A program made the position numbers and the translations under genes. From an uncultured Prevotella sp. (GTDB lineage Bacteria; Bacteroidota; Bacteroidia; Bacteroidales; Bacteroidaceae), in contig OMXE01000010.1 of the NCBI GenBank assembly GCA_900314935.1, positions 62,001-126,000 of the forward strand: 64,000 nucleotides of DNA, written 5' to 3'. The notes below the pieces were generated by a model. The model saw only the letters and a list, made by a program, of their open reading frames with translations, had not been told where the DNA came from and made no database searches. Shown here one piece after another: positions 33,059-41,745 of the stretch; position 1 is the stretch's first letter; every line of letters starts with the position of its first letter.

Positions 33059-33895
33059 TTAATCTTTAATGTTTAATGATCTTAGCAACTTGACCGTTTC
33101 CACAGCAGCCTTCACATCGTGTACCCTGAGGATGCTTGCCCCTTTCAGTAAAGCTACGGCATGCAAGGCTGTAGTTCCGTTTAGGGCTTCAGCCGGAGTG
33201 ATTCCCAGGCGACGCCATATCATACTCTTACGAGAGATTCCTACCAATATCGGGAGCTGCATCACCTGTAGCTTTTCCAGTTCTCCCATCAGGGCATAGT
33301 CTTGGTCGGTTGTCTTACCGAAGCCGAAGCCGGGGTCCAGAATGATGTCTTTCTGACCGAGATCGCGCAACTGCTGTGCCTTTTCGGCGAAATCGAGCAG
33401 TACCTCACGAAGGGTGGCGGCAGATGTCATATAGATATAGGGCACGTGCATACTGCTCACCAAACGGAACATCTCCTTGCGACGAATGGGATCATCGGCA
33501 AGAGCACCGTCAGGACCTGCAGTGAGGCCGCCCACATCGTTGATCACACAATCACCGAACTCCTCAATCACCCGCTTAGCCACTGTAGGACGGAAGGTGT
33601 CGATGGACAGAACCGCCTCGGGGTGGTTGCGACGGATTACGGAAAGGGCAAGGTGCAAACGGGCAATTTCTTCCTCTTCTGACACCATGGCTGCCCCAGG
33701 ACGCGTGGAAAAGGCTCCCACGTCGATCATCGCGGCGCCCTCCTCAAGAATCTGTTCTGCACGCTTGGCTATCTCCTCTTCTGTCTGCTTCCGACTGTCG
33801 GCAAAGAACGAGTCGGGGGTGACATTAAGGATTCCCATCACCTGCGGATGGGACAAATCGATGAGGCGGCCACTGACATTGATTGTATAATCCAT
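33059..33895 (-). CDS. folP: Dihydropteroate synthase
   Basis: 278 residues. TIM-barrel DHPS motifs: LSHPQVMGILNVTPDSFF, IDVGAFSTRPGA, VLSIDTFRPTVAKR, INDVGG, ILDPGFGFGKT, VGISRKSM and ILRVHDVKAAVET. Joins p-aminobenzoate to dihydropterin pyrophosphate in folate synthesis. Heads the folP-cdaA unit. The start codon is 11 bp from repeat R3, whose arm contains a perfect minus-strand -7 box. Confidence 0.96.
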   Translation of the reverse strand: MDYTINVSGRLIDLSHPQVMGILNVTPDSFFADSRKQTEEEIAKRAEQILEEGAAMIDVGAFSTRPGAAMVSEEEEIARLHLALSVIRRNHPEAVLSIDTFRPTVAKRVIEEFGDCVINDVGGLTAGPDGALADDPIRRKEMFRLVSSMHVPYIYMTSAATLREVLLDFAEKAQQLRDLGQKDIILDPGFGFGKTTDQDYALMGELEKLQVMQLPILVGISRKSMIWRRLGITPAEALNGTTALHAVALLKGASILRVHDVKAAVETVKLLRSLNIKD

Positions 33896-33905
33896 ATTTC
33901 ATTGG

Positions 33906-34000
33906 CAAAGATACGATTAAGTGAGGGAAATACAAAATAAATTAAGATTTATTTTTATATCCGAACGAAAGTATCTTCGATGGAGTCAAAGATACAAAAT
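33906..34000 (-). repeat. Palindromic promoter-bearing repeat R3, upstream of folP
   Basis: Aligns with R1 over its full length: CAAAGATACGATTAAGTGAG at the left and CCGAACGAAAGTATCTTCG at the right. The outer arms AAGATAC/GTATCTT differ from R1 and R2 (AAGGTAC/GTACCTT) by a paired change, so the palindrome is kept. CAAAGATA at 33906-33913 is TATCTTTG on the minus strand, the folP -7 box. Lies tail-to-tail with R4. Confidence 0.7.
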
Positions 34001-34002
34001 AT

Positions 34003-34078
34003 TTGCGAAAGTAGGTGTTCGCAAAACGAAAAATGCTCAATTCTTTTTGCTTTTTGCTCACTTAATCGTACCTTTGTA
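34003..34078 (+). repeat. Palindromic promoter-bearing repeat R4, upstream of murF
   Basis: Inverse orientation relative to R3. The right end reads CTCACTTAATCGTACCTTTG on the plus strand, the reverse complement of the R1/R3 left end. TACCTTTG at 34069-34076 is a perfect -7 box 23 bp before the murF ATG. The interior is more diverged than in R1-R3 but keeps a TTTTGCGAAC...CTACTTTCG-like distal part. Confidence 0.6.
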
Positions 34079-34098
34079 CAAAATATTAATCATAGAAT

Positions 34099-35460
34099 AT
34101 GGATATTAAAGAACTATATCAGCTGTACCAACAGCATCCTTGTATTACTACCGACAGTCGTGACTGTCCCGAAGGAAGTATCTTCCTCGCCCTCAAAGGC
34201 GAATCGTTCAATGGTAACAAATTCGCCGTACAGGCTTTGGAGAAAGGATGTGCTTATGCCATCGTTGACGAGGACATCTCCGAGGGTAATCCCCTTCCTC
34301 CTTCCTCCCCCCTCCTTCCTCGAATTATAAGAGTTGACGACTGTTTGCAGACCTTCAAAGATCTGGCTCGTGAACACCGCAGACAATTCAATATCCCTGT
34401 CGTTGCCATTACTGGCACCAATGGTAAGACTACCACCAAGGAACTGGTGGCTGCGGTGCTGTCTGAACAATATAACGTTCTCTACACGCAGGGGAACTTC
34501 AACAACGACGTAGGGGTTCCCAAGACGCTTTTCCGTCTGAACAAAGAGCATGATATTGCTGTTGTTGAGATGGGAGCCAGTCATCCGGGCGACATCAAGA
34601 CACTTGTGGAGACGACGGAGCCTACCTGCGGACTGATTACGAATGTAGGACGGGCTCATCTGCAGGGGTTCGGCTCTTTTGAAGGGGTGAAGCGCACCAA
34701 GGGGGAGTTGTACGACTTCCTCGCTAAACAGCAGAAAGAGGACTTCGAGAAAGGGTTCCTGTTTATCAATGAGGATGATCATGACTTACAGCAGATGGCT
34801 GATGAGCGCGGACTGATTTTCCGTTCTTCATATGGTTTAGGAGATAACGAGGACATCACGGTAAAAGGACAGGTTGTTTCGTGTGCTCCCTTCCTCAAAT
34901 TCAGTTGGTTTGTACATGATGAGGAAGAGGGTGACTCAGAGAAATACGAGATCCAGACTCATCTGATCGGTTCCTATAATGTATATAATATGTTAGCCGC
35001 CATATCCGTCGGTCTTTACTTCGATGTGGATGTGGAACTGATTAACCATGCACTGGCCAACTATGTTCCCAGTAACAACCGCAGTCAGCTGGAAGAGACC
35101 GCCCATAACCATCTCATCGTGGATGCTTATAACGCAAATCCCACCAGTATGACTGCAGCCCTGAAGAACTTCCGCGACATGGAGGTTGCTCCCAAAATGG
35201 CCATCTTAGGTGACATGCGCGAATTGGGTGAGGCTTCTGCCGAAGAGCATCAGCATGCCGTTGACCTGATGAAAGAATACGGTTTAGAAAACGTGTGGCT
35301 TGTGGGAGAAGAGTTCGGGAAGACAGCATGCGACTACCGTAAATTCAAGGATGTGGAAGAGGTGAAGACTGCCATCAAAGAAGAGCAGCCAAAGGACTAT
35401 TACATCCTGATCAAGGGGAGCAACGGCATGAAACTGTTCCAGCTACCGGAAATACTGTAA
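34099..35460 (+). CDS. murF: UDP-N-acetylmuramoyl-tripeptide--D-alanyl-D-alanine ligase
   Basis: 453 residues. Mur ligase with N-terminal substrate domain (ITTDSRDCPEGSIFLALKGESFNGNKF), central ATPase domain with P-loop AITGTNGKTTTKELV (about 105-119), VEMGASHPGDIKTLVETTEPTCGLITNVGRAHLQGFGS, and the C-terminal domain with IVDAYNANPTSM and LGDMRELG. Adds D-Ala-D-Ala (from ddl, 17328) to the UDP-MurNAc tripeptide in the cytosol. Divergent from folP across the R3/R4 repeat pair, which supplies both promoters. Confidence 0.95.
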   Translation: MDIKELYQLYQQHPCITTDSRDCPEGSIFLALKGESFNGNKFAVQALEKGCAYAIVDEDISEGNPLPPSSPLLPRIIRVDDCLQTFKDLAREHRRQFNIPVVAITGTNGKTTTKELVAAVLSEQYNVLYTQGNFNNDVGVPKTLFRLNKEHDIAVVEMGASHPGDIKTLVETTEPTCGLITNVGRAHLQGFGSFEGVKRTKGELYDFLAKQQKEDFEKGFLFINEDDHDLQQMADERGLIFRSSYGLGDNEDITVKGQVVSCAPFLKFSWFVHDEEEGDSEKYEIQTHLIGSYNVYNMLAAISVGLYFDVDVELINHALANYVPSNNRSQLEETAHNHLIVDAYNANPTSMTAALKNFRDMEVAPKMAILGDMRELGEASAEEHQHAVDLMKEYGLENVWLVGEEFGKTACDYRKFKDVEEVKTAIKEEQPKDYYILIKGSNGMKLFQLPEIL

Positions 35461-35539
35461 GGGACAACGGGAAAGGTGCTTTTTGCAGGTTTTTCTGCAA
35501 ATTTCCAAGTAAAGTTGCATGTATTTCATTTTTTTGCAG

Positions 35540-35547
35540 TATCTTTG
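35540..35547 (+). promoter_or_regulatory. tRNA-Pro -7 promoter box
   Basis: TATCTTTG matches TAnnTTTG exactly and ends 16 bp before the mature tRNA. A GTTGC at 35514-35518 is a plausible weak -33 element. Confidence 0.6.
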
Positions 35548-35563
35548 CAGCCGCAAAACAGAT

Positions 35564-35636
35564 CGGGATGTAGCGCAGTTGGTAGCGCACTACGTTCGGG
35601 ACGTAGGGGTCGGGCGTTCGAGTCGCCTCATCCCGA
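35564..35636 (+). tRNA. tRNA-Pro (anticodon CGG)
   Basis: Full cloverleaf read from sequence: acceptor CGGGATG/CATCCCG (7 bp), D arm GCGC-AGTTGGTA-GCGC, anticodon arm CTACG-TTCGGGA-CGTAG with anticodon CGG, T arm GGGCG-TTCGAGT-CGCCT (one G-T pair), discriminator A. Only CA follows, so the CCA end is not fully encoded and must be added, as is common in Bacteroidales. Confidence 0.96.
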
Positions 35637-35640
35637 CATG

Positions 35641-35677
35641 AAAAAAGGAAGTGGCATTTCTGCTACTTCCTTTTTTC
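35641..35677. terminator. Bidirectional terminator between tRNA-Pro and the TlpA gene
   Basis: AAAAAAGGAAGTGGC (35641-35655) pairs with GCTACTTCCTTTTTT (35662-35676) around ATTTCT, with A- and T-runs on both sides, so it works for the tRNA (plus) and for the convergent TlpA-like gene (minus). Nearly identical to the terminator at 38411. Confidence 0.85.
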
Positions 35678-35686
35678 TATAACCGG

Positions 35687-36772
35687 TTACTCACCGAATA
35701 TCTCTTTGAGCTTGGCTTGAAGAGCTTCTGCACGAAGTCCGCGAGCCACGATTTTGCCTTGCGGGTCGATGAGCAGGTTGTCGGGGATGCTGTTCACTCC
35801 ATATACGCCAGAGGCCACGCTCTTCCAACCTTTTACGTCTGACAAGTGTATCCATGGCATGTTCCAGTCGGTGATGGCTTTCACCCAAGGCTCTTTCTTG
35901 TTGTCGAACGACAGTCCGACAATATCGAAGCCCTTTGCATGATACTTCTCGTAGGCAGTCACCACGTTGGGCATCTCAGCCTTGCAAGGTCCGCACCATG
36001 AGGCCCAGAAATCCACGAGCACCCATTTGCCCTTACCAACATATTCGCTCAGCTTGTGGATGTTTCCATCTGGGTCAGCCTCTTCCAGGTCGGTGAACTG
36101 CTGTCCGATGAAGGCCAATTTCTTTTCCTCCGCTGCCTTCTGGTAGGCCCATTGCTCCATCTGCTGCTTGACGATGGGGTGATTGATCCAGACGGGCTTG
36201 GTGGCGAGGACGCTGTCGAGTTTCTGCTGACCGCACATCTGCTGATACTCGCTGATAAAGGCGACGGGGATCAACGTCTCACGTTCGTCCTTGAAAATCT
36301 TCTCTACACCTTCCATCATCTTCATCATGGCAATCATCATTCCGCCAGCCAGTTCCACCTTCTTTTGCTCACGTTCTTCTTCCGACATGCTCTGAACCTT
36401 CATCATAAAGCTGGCATATGGTGCATTGATATCGATGTCGTAGCGTGTGAGGCGCTCGTTCTGGGGTGAGCCTTTCAGCGTGCTGTCGTTGAGGTTGATG
36501 GTCACGGGCGTACCATCATTAAAAAGCATGACGAACCACGAGGCATCCTGAGTGGAAACACCCATGTAGGCGTTCTTCTCTGCGTTGCCACTCATCGAGA
36601 ACTTGCCGTTAGTGACAACCGTACTGTTGACGATTTGGTTCGTCAAACGGTCACGTAACACCACCGTCTTACCGTTTTCATTACTAATTCCGTTAATGGA
36701 ATACTTTACCTGTTGTGCCTCTGTGGGCAGCACAGCCATCATCAGGGCTGCCATAAACAATACCTTTTTCAT
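35687..36772 (-). CDS. TlpA/ResA-like thiol-disulfide oxidoreductase with N-terminal DUF4369-like domain
   Basis: 361 residues. Signal peptide (MKKVLFMAALMMAVLPTEA-QQ). Residues of about 22-120 form a beta-rich domain of the DUF4369 kind (YSINGISNENGKTVVLRDRLTNQIVN). A helical linker with EEREQKKVELAGGMMIAMMKMMEG follows. The thioredoxin domain (about 225-361) has VLVDFWASWCGPCKAEMPNV with the CGPC active site and IPDNLLIDPQGKIVARGL. Acts in the periplasm or on the surface on unknown partners. Own promoter at 36801. Confidence 0.92.
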   Translation of the reverse strand: MKKVLFMAALMMAVLPTEAQQVKYSINGISNENGKTVVLRDRLTNQIVNSTVVTNGKFSMSGNAEKNAYMGVSTQDASWFVMLFNDGTPVTINLNDSTLKGSPQNERLTRYDIDINAPYASFMMKVQSMSEEEREQKKVELAGGMMIAMMKMMEGVEKIFKDERETLIPVAFISEYQQMCGQQKLDSVLATKPVWINHPIVKQQMEQWAYQKAAEEKKLAFIGQQFTDLEEADPDGNIHKLSEYVGKGKWVLVDFWASWCGPCKAEMPNVVTAYEKYHAKGFDIVGLSFDNKKEPWVKAITDWNMPWIHLSDVKGWKSVASGVYGVNSIPDNLLIDPQGKIVARGLRAEALQAKLKEIFGE

Positions 36773-36800
36773 ATTTGTGATAAATTAATATTTCTGGTTG

Positions 36801-36832
36801 CAAAGTTAAGGCTCATTCCTCAAACCTCCAAA
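36801..36832 (-). promoter_or_regulatory. Promoter of the TlpA-like gene
   Basis: Minus strand TAACTTTG at 36801-36808 (exact TAnnTTTG) and TTTG at 36829-36832, 20 bp apart. The ATG is 29 bp downstream. Confidence 0.65.
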
Positions 36833-36843
36833 CATTTTCGTTC

Positions 36844-36876
36844 GCAATAGTTTGCGTCCTGTTTGCAATAGTTTGC
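36844..36876. repeat. Pair of 21-bp-spaced GCAATAGTTTGC repeats
   Basis: GCAATAGTTTGC occurs at 36844-36855 and 36865-36876, a 21-bp period, just upstream of the TlpA promoter. The second copy overlaps the 3' side of the spacer before the membrane-protein gene. It could be an operator (two helical turns apart) or another member of the 21-22 bp tandem-repeat class. Confidence 0.5.
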
Positions 36877-36893
36877 AGTCACCTATTTCCTTA

Positions 36894-37841
36894 TTATATA
36901 TATTTCCTCATTTTATAAAACGTATGGGCTAAATATGAACTTAATGCAACTGTAAACAGGAAGCCTGGATTGCACAAATCGCTGAAGTTCATGAAATAGG
37001 CTACGGCAATAATGGCAACTGACATGATGAATGCTATGGCAATCAGGGTATACATCAGTTTGCTGGAAACCGTCATCTTTTTCTTCACATGGAGTACTGC
37101 CAAGAACAATGCTGCTAAAGTGATGAAAAGCGGCAATAGATTCATGGTGCCAAGCACATCATGTAGACTCTTACCAACTGTCAGATTATAGACAAATCCG
37201 AATAAAGCCAAGCATATCATAATACCAGCGAGGCCAAAACATAACATCTTAAACCACTTTGCCACAAGCACGCGAGGCTTACCTGTTGCAGGATCGATAG
37301 CCTCACCGTTGTATTTGTACTTGATAATCAGATAGCGTACGGTGATGGGAATCAGAATAATAAGAACCATCACTAAGAAAACGAAAACATTTCTTCCGGA
37401 TGCCCAAAGCCACTGTACGAAATACGCAACCCAGAACAGGAGGAAGATGATGGTACTCCATTTGATATTCTTCTGGTATCGGGCTTCCTTTTCGGTAAGT
37501 GTCTTGAGGTCGTACGTGCCGTAATCCTCTTTTTGGGTCCTCCTCAGGATAAAGAACCTGAACAGCAGTGAGGCCACCCAATAGACAGCCATCACGATGA
37601 TGCCAAACAGCGACAGACTGTTATCGTACCAGTCTTTCAGCAAGAAAAGCGGCACCAGTATCAGATTCAACCATACAATACTTTCCTTGACATCACGGCG
37701 TATATTGACAAACTTGTTGTACATCGCCTCGCGGAGATTCTCATCGGAAACAATATCCTGACCGTCCAGACGCTCGTTCATCTGGTTATAAGCGGCCTTC
37801 AGCTCATCCAACTCATGGAGATCTAAAACATTCTCTGACAT
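36894..37841 (-). CDS. Membrane protein partner of the ECF sigma factor (possible anti-sigma factor)
   Basis: 315 residues, not recognised as a named family. A cytosolic N-terminal segment of about 55 residues (VLDLHELDELKAAYNQMNERLDGQDIV) is followed by about 8 hydrophobic segments in pairs (for example WLNLILVPLFLLKDWY, LFGIIVMAVYWVASLLF, IIFLLFWVAYFVQWLW, VFLVMVLIILIPITV). It starts 12 bp after the sigma gene stop, so the two are coupled. A small cytosolic helical domain before a membrane body, next to an ECF sigma gene, fits a membrane anti-sigma factor, but no zinc-binding HxxxCxxC motif is seen. Confidence 0.75.
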   Translation of the reverse strand: MSENVLDLHELDELKAAYNQMNERLDGQDIVSDENLREAMYNKFVNIRRDVKESIVWLNLILVPLFLLKDWYDNSLSLFGIIVMAVYWVASLLFRFFILRRTQKEDYGTYDLKTLTEKEARYQKNIKWSTIIFLLFWVAYFVQWLWASGRNVFVFLVMVLIILIPITVRYLIIKYKYNGEAIDPATGKPRVLVAKWFKMLCFGLAGIMICLALFGFVYNLTVGKSLHDVLGTMNLLPLFITLAALFLAVLHVKKKMTVSSKLMYTLIAIAFIMSVAIIAVAYFMNFSDLCNPGFLFTVALSSYLAHTFYKMRKYI

Positions 37842-37853
37842 AGCTTTACGGTT

Positions 37854-38336
37854 TTAATTGTTTGACATTGATTTGAGTTGTTCCTTGATGCGGAACAGAC
37901 GACTGGTGACTGCCGAAGTGGATATGCCCACTATCGCGGCAATCTCGTCATACCGCATACTCTCCAGCCAAAGAAGAATGATAGCTCGATCAAATAGTTC
38001 AAGGCGGTTGATACGATTGTAGAGCATCTTGATTTGCTGTCCTACTTCGTCTTTTTCGCTCATCACATCCTTGTCGATGAGCAGCGGAACGGTCGTCACC
38101 CTCCGCTTATTGCCTCGCTCAATGTTACAGCAAGTGTTCAAGGCCACGCGCCATATCCACGTTTTCCTTTCACTCTCGCCACGGAACTTTGGAAAGCCTT
38201 TCCATAGGTTTACCAACACTTCTTGGAAAAGGTCGTCCACATAGGTGGGGTTGTCTGAGAAGAAGTAACACACCGTGTAGATTGTCTTCCGGTGCTCTCT
38301 GACCATTTTTGTGAATTCAAGTTCTAATTCATTCAT
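37854..38336 (-). CDS. ECF-type RNA polymerase sigma factor
   Basis: 160 residues. Region 2 (LEFTKMVREHRKTIYTVCYFFSDNPTYVDDLFQEVLVNLWKGF) and region 4 (RLELFDRAIILLWLESMRYDEIAAIVGISTSAVTSRLFRIKEQL) with a clear helix-turn-helix; no region 1.1 or 3. Binds core polymerase and directs transcription of a small regulon, probably held by the membrane protein encoded downstream. No TAnnTTTG box was found upstream; the sequence CCCAAAGCTTC there is only a partial match, so it may use its own promoter type. Confidence 0.9.
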   Translation of the reverse strand: MNELELEFTKMVREHRKTIYTVCYFFSDNPTYVDDLFQEVLVNLWKGFPKFRGESERKTWIWRVALNTCCNIERGNKRRVTTVPLLIDKDVMSEKDEVGQQIKMLYNRINRLELFDRAIILLWLESMRYDEIAAIVGISTSAVTSRLFRIKEQLKSMSNN

Positions 38337-38410
38337 CTTTTGGGGAGTTTGTTCAAACAGTTAGTACCCAAAGCTTCAGATTCCTTTCGCGAAATTCGCA
38401 AAAAAATTAC

Positions 38411-38447
38411 AAAAAAAAGGAAGTGGCATCTCTGCAACTTCCTTTTT
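38411..38447 (-). terminator. Terminator of the ribosomal protein operon
   Basis: AAAGGAAGTGGC pairs with GCAACTTCCTTT around ATCTCT, with a run of eight A (T on the minus strand) at 38411-38418. It lies 20 bp past the rplQ stop. Stem and loop are almost the same as the terminator at 35641. Confidence 0.85.
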
Positions 38448-38466
38448 ATCGTGTGAAAAGTTTCTC

Positions 38467-38964
38467 TTATTCTGCCTTTGCCTCTTCTGCAGCAGCTTCC
38501 TCAGCGGGAGCTTCAGCTACAGGAGCCTCAGCTGCGGGAGCCTCAGCCTTCTTCTTACCACCACGACGGGTACGCTTAGCAGCCTTAGGAGCCTTAGCCA
38601 TATTCTCGTCGAAGTCAACAAGCTCGATGAAAGCCATGTCGGCACCGTCACCAAGACGTGAGCCAAGCTTAATCACGCGGGTGTAACCACCGGGACGGTC
38701 AGCGATCTTCTCAGCAACTACTCCGTAGAGCTCCTTCAGTGCTTCCTTGTTCTGCAGGTAGCGGAACACTACACGACGAGAGTTGGTGCTGTCGTCCTTA
38801 GCGCGGGTGATCAGCGGTTCTACATATTTCTTCAAGGCTTTGGCCTTGGCAAGGGTCGTAGTGATTCTTTTGTGCATGATCAGCGAGATGGCCATGTTAG
38901 CAAGCATGGCCTGGCGATGATCTGCAGTACGGCCCAGATGATTGAATTTCTTTCCGTGTCTCAT
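38467..38964 (-). CDS. rplQ: 50S ribosomal protein L17 with Ala/Glu-rich C-terminal extension
   Basis: 165 residues. Core L17 is [25 protein letters not shown] ... [26 protein letters not shown] (about 1-120). A low-complexity tail of about 40 residues follows ([20 protein letters not shown], then AEAP/AEEA repeats). Such charged tails are usual for L17 in this phylum. Last gene of the alpha operon, right before the terminator at 38411. Confidence 0.97.
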   Translation of the reverse strand: MRHGKKFNHLGRTADHRQAMLANMAISLIMHKRITTTLAKAKALKKYVEPLITRAKDDSTNSRRVVFRYLQNKEALKELYGVVAEKIADRPGGYTRVIKLGSRLGDGADMAFIELVDFDENMAKAPKAAKRTRRGGKKKAEAPAAEAPVAEAPAEEAAAEEAKAE

Positions 38965-39012
38965 TTTTACGTTTTTTCTTTAAGCGGACAACTGTCAACT
39001 ATCAACTGTCAA

Positions 39013-40005
39013 CTACTCTTTGTCCAGTTTGTACTTTGAAATATCGGTTCCAAACGAAAGATTCAGACTCTCGAGCAAATCATCAAGCTCTGAAAGCGAT
39101 TTCTTACCGAAGTTACGGAACTTCAAGAGGTCGGTCTTGTTGTACTGAACAAGGTCACCGAGTGTCTCTACATCAGCTGCCTTCAGACAGTTGAGTGCAC
39201 GTACAGACAGGTTCATGTCGGTGAGCTTGGTCTTGAGCAACTGACGCATGTGCAGCACTTCCTCGTCAAACTCCTGGTTGGTCTCGCTGTCGGTATTCTC
39301 CAGCGTGATCTTCTCATCGGAGAAGAGCATGAAGTGGTAGATCAAGATCTTTGCAGCCTCTTTCAGTGCATCCTTCGGGTGAATGGAACCATCCGTTGTC
39401 ACCTCGATGATGAGCTTGTCGTAGTCGGTCTTCTGCTCCACACGATACGGCTCAACAGCGAACTTGACATTACGGATAGGAGTGTAAATAGAATCGATGG
39501 GAATAACGTTAACATCGGTGCAGAATTCACGATTCTCGTCAGCAGGCACGTAACCGCGCCCCTTGTTGATTGTCAGGTCCAACTGCATCGATGCCTTCGC
39601 ATCTAAATGACAAATCACCAAATCTGGGTTTAACACTTCAAATCCAGTCAGATACTTACTGATATCACCAGCCTTGAACTCGGTTGAATTCTCAACGGTG
39701 ATACTAACTTTCTCATTCTCGAATTCTTCTACTACTTGCTTGAAGCGTACTTGCTTCAGATTCAAGATAATGTTGGTGACATCCTCTTTTACACCAGGTA
39801 CGGATGAGAACTCATGCTCAACACCAGCGATTTTGATGGTGTTGATGGCATAACCCTCAAGTGATGAAAGGAGAATGCGGCGGAGTGCGTTACCTACGGT
39901 AACACCGAACCCGGGCTCTAACGGACGAAACTCGAACTTGCCGAATTTGTCGTTTGCCTCCAGCATTACAACTTTATCAGGTTTTTGAAATGCTAATATC
40001 GCCAT
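39013..40005 (-). CDS. rpoA: RNA polymerase alpha subunit
   Basis: 330 residues. N-terminal assembly domain ([31 protein letters not shown]) and C-terminal domain ([45 protein letters not shown]), which contacts promoter UP elements and activators. Full length. Between rpsD and rplQ as in most bacteria. Confidence 0.98.
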   Translation of the reverse strand: MAILAFQKPDKVVMLEANDKFGKFEFRPLEPGFGVTVGNALRRILLSSLEGYAINTIKIAGVEHEFSSVPGVKEDVTNIILNLKQVRFKQVVEEFENEKVSITVENSTEFKAGDISKYLTGFEVLNPDLVICHLDAKASMQLDLTINKGRGYVPADENREFCTDVNVIPIDSIYTPIRNVKFAVEPYRVEQKTDYDKLIIEVTTDGSIHPKDALKEAAKILIYHFMLFSDEKITLENTDSETNQEFDEEVLHMRQLLKTKLTDMNLSVRALNCLKAADVETLGDLVQYNKTDLLKFRNFGKKSLSELDDLLESLNLSFGTDISKYKLDKE

Positions 40006-40019
40006 TAATTTATGATTTA

Positions 40020-40625
40020 TTATTTAGAGTACAACTCAACGATTAACTGCTCTTTAATGTTCTCAGGGATATCGGCACGTTCCGGCTTGTGCAGGAACTT
40101 TCCGCTCTTCGTGTTCTCGTCCCACTCGATCCAGGGATACTTGCTGTGGTTGAAACCAGCGAGGGCAGCCTCGATAACCTCAAGTGACTTAGCTTTCTCG
40201 CGAACACCAACAACCTGACCCGGCTTCACTGAGTAGGAAGGAATGTTTACAACCTGACCATCGACAACAATGTGCTTGTGACCAACAAGCTGACGAGCAG
40301 CAGCACGCGTAGGAGCAATACCCATACGGAATACTACATTGTCGAGACGACTCTCAAGGTTCTGCAGCAGAACCTCACCTGTTACGCCGTCAGCCTTTCT
40401 GGCCTTCTCAAACATGTTACGGAACTGGCGCTCAAGTACGCCATAGGTGTACTTGGCCTTCTGCTTCTCTGCCAACATGACACCATACTCCGACATCTTA
40501 CGACGACGGTTGTTGCCATGCTGTCCAGGAGGGAAGTTTCTCCTGGACAAAACTTTGTCCGGGCCGAAGATGGCTTCTCCAAATCGGCGGGCAATTTTTG
40601 ATTTCGGTCCAATATATCTTGCCAT
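40020..40625 (-). CDS. rpsD: 30S ribosomal protein S4
   Basis: 201 residues. [21 protein letters not shown] start, S4 RNA-binding domain [33 protein letters not shown]. The N-terminal zinc-finger cysteines are absent, a C-minus form. Primary 16S rRNA binder and classic repressor of the alpha operon. 15 bp upstream of rpoA. Confidence 0.98.
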   Translation of the reverse strand: MARYIGPKSKIARRFGEAIFGPDKVLSRRNFPPGQHGNNRRRKMSEYGVMLAEKQKAKYTYGVLERQFRNMFEKARKADGVTGEVLLQNLESRLDNVVFRMGIAPTRAAARQLVGHKHIVVDGQVVNIPSYSVKPGQVVGVREKAKSLEVIEAALAGFNHSKYPWIEWDENTKSGKFLHKPERADIPENIKEQLIVELYSK

Positions 40626-40697
40626 AACTAAAAAATAAAATATTGTTTCTGGATGAATCTAGTAAAACTAGCAGCACTAGTCATACTAGTTTAATTA

Positions 40698-41084
40698 TTA
40701 TACACGACGACGCTTCGGAGGACGGCAGCCATTGTGCGGCAGCGGAGTAACGTCGATAATCTCAGTAACCTCGATACCTGCACCGTGGATGGCACGGATA
40801 GCGCTCTCGCGACCGTTACCGGGACCCTTCACATATGCCTTCACCTTGCGGAGACCAAGATCGTAAGCGATCTTTGCGCAATCCTCAGCTGCCATCTGAG
40901 CAGCATACGGAGTGTTCTTCTTGGAACCGCGGAAGCCCATCTTACCTGCAGAAGACCAAGAAATTACCTGACCTTCGCTGTTTGCCAATGAAACGATGAT
41001 ATTGTTGAAAGAGCTGTGGACGTGAAGCTGTCCCATAGCGTCAACCTTGACGTTTCTCTTCTTTGTGACTGTTTTCTTTGCCAT
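40698..41084 (-). CDS. rpsK: 30S ribosomal protein S11
   Basis: 128 residues with the S11 core [49 protein letters not shown] and the C-terminal [18 protein letters not shown]. Platform protein of the small subunit. Between rpsM and rpsD. Confidence 0.98.
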   Translation of the reverse strand: MAKKTVTKKRNVKVDAMGQLHVHSSFNNIIVSLANSEGQVISWSSAGKMGFRGSKKNTPYAAQMAAEDCAKIAYDLGLRKVKAYVKGPGNGRESAIRAIHGAGIEVTEIIDVTPLPHNGCRPPKRRRV

Positions 41085-41121
41085 AATTCTTTTAATCTTT
41101 AATGTTTAATGTTTAACAGAA

Positions 41122-41502
41122 TTACTTCGTGGCCTTCTTCTTGTTTGCAACAGTCTTCTTCTTTCCCTTACGGGTACGAGCATTGTTCTTGGTGCTCTGA
41201 CCGCGAACGGGAAGACCATTACGATGACGGACTCCACGATAGCAACCAATATCCATCAGTCGCTTGATATTCATCTGGATCTCAGAACGGAGATCACCTT
41301 CAACTTTGAATTCAGCGCCGATAATTTCACGGATCTTGGCAGCCTGATCGTCAGTCCACTCATTGACCTTCAAGTCGCGACTAACACCGGCTTTATCCAA
41401 TATCTTTGCTGAACTACTTCGACCTATACCATAGATATAGGTCAATGCGATTTCGCCACGCTTATTCTGGGGCAAATCTACTCCAACAATTCTTATTGCC
41501 AT
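41122..41502 (-). CDS. rpsM: 30S ribosomal protein S13
   Basis: 126 residues: [27 protein letters not shown], a helix-two-turn-helix, and the basic tail [25 protein letters not shown] that reaches into the ribosomal A/P sites. A 112-bp spacer with no promoter box separates it from rpmJ; the spacer is mostly AT-rich and includes AAGGTAAGAAAAAA/TTTTTTCTTACCTT-like pairing at about 41560-41595, which may form a hairpin. Confidence 0.98.
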   Translation of the reverse strand: MAIRIVGVDLPQNKRGEIALTYIYGIGRSSSAKILDKAGVSRDLKVNEWTDDQAAKIREIIGAEFKVEGDLRSEIQMNIKRLMDIGCYRGVRHRNGLPVRGQSTKNNARTRKGKKKTVANKKKATK

Positions 41503-41614
41503 TGTTAATTAATTGATAAATAAAGTGTTTAAAATTCGAATTTTGCCAAAAAAGCATGCAAAGGTAAGAAAAAAAATTGGATTTTTCTTACCTTCTTATG
41601 CATATTTAACATTT

Positions 41615-41731
41615 TTAGCCCTGACGTGTCTTATACTTAGGGTTTTTCTTGTTAATGACGAACAGACGACCTTTACGACGCACGATCTTGCAGTCGGGTG
41701 TACGTTTCTTTAATGATGCTCTTGTCTTCAT
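41615..41731 (-). CDS. rpmJ: 50S ribosomal protein L36
   Basis: 38 residues: [38 protein letters not shown]. The usual four zinc ligands of L36 (CxxC...CxxxxH) are reduced to a single cysteine, so this is the zinc-free form. Lies 14 bp after infA and before rpsM, the normal order. Confidence 0.96.
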   Translation of the reverse strand: MKTRASLKKRTPDCKIVRRKGRLFVINKKNPKYKTRQG

Positions 41732-41745
41732 ATCTGTCTTTTGTT

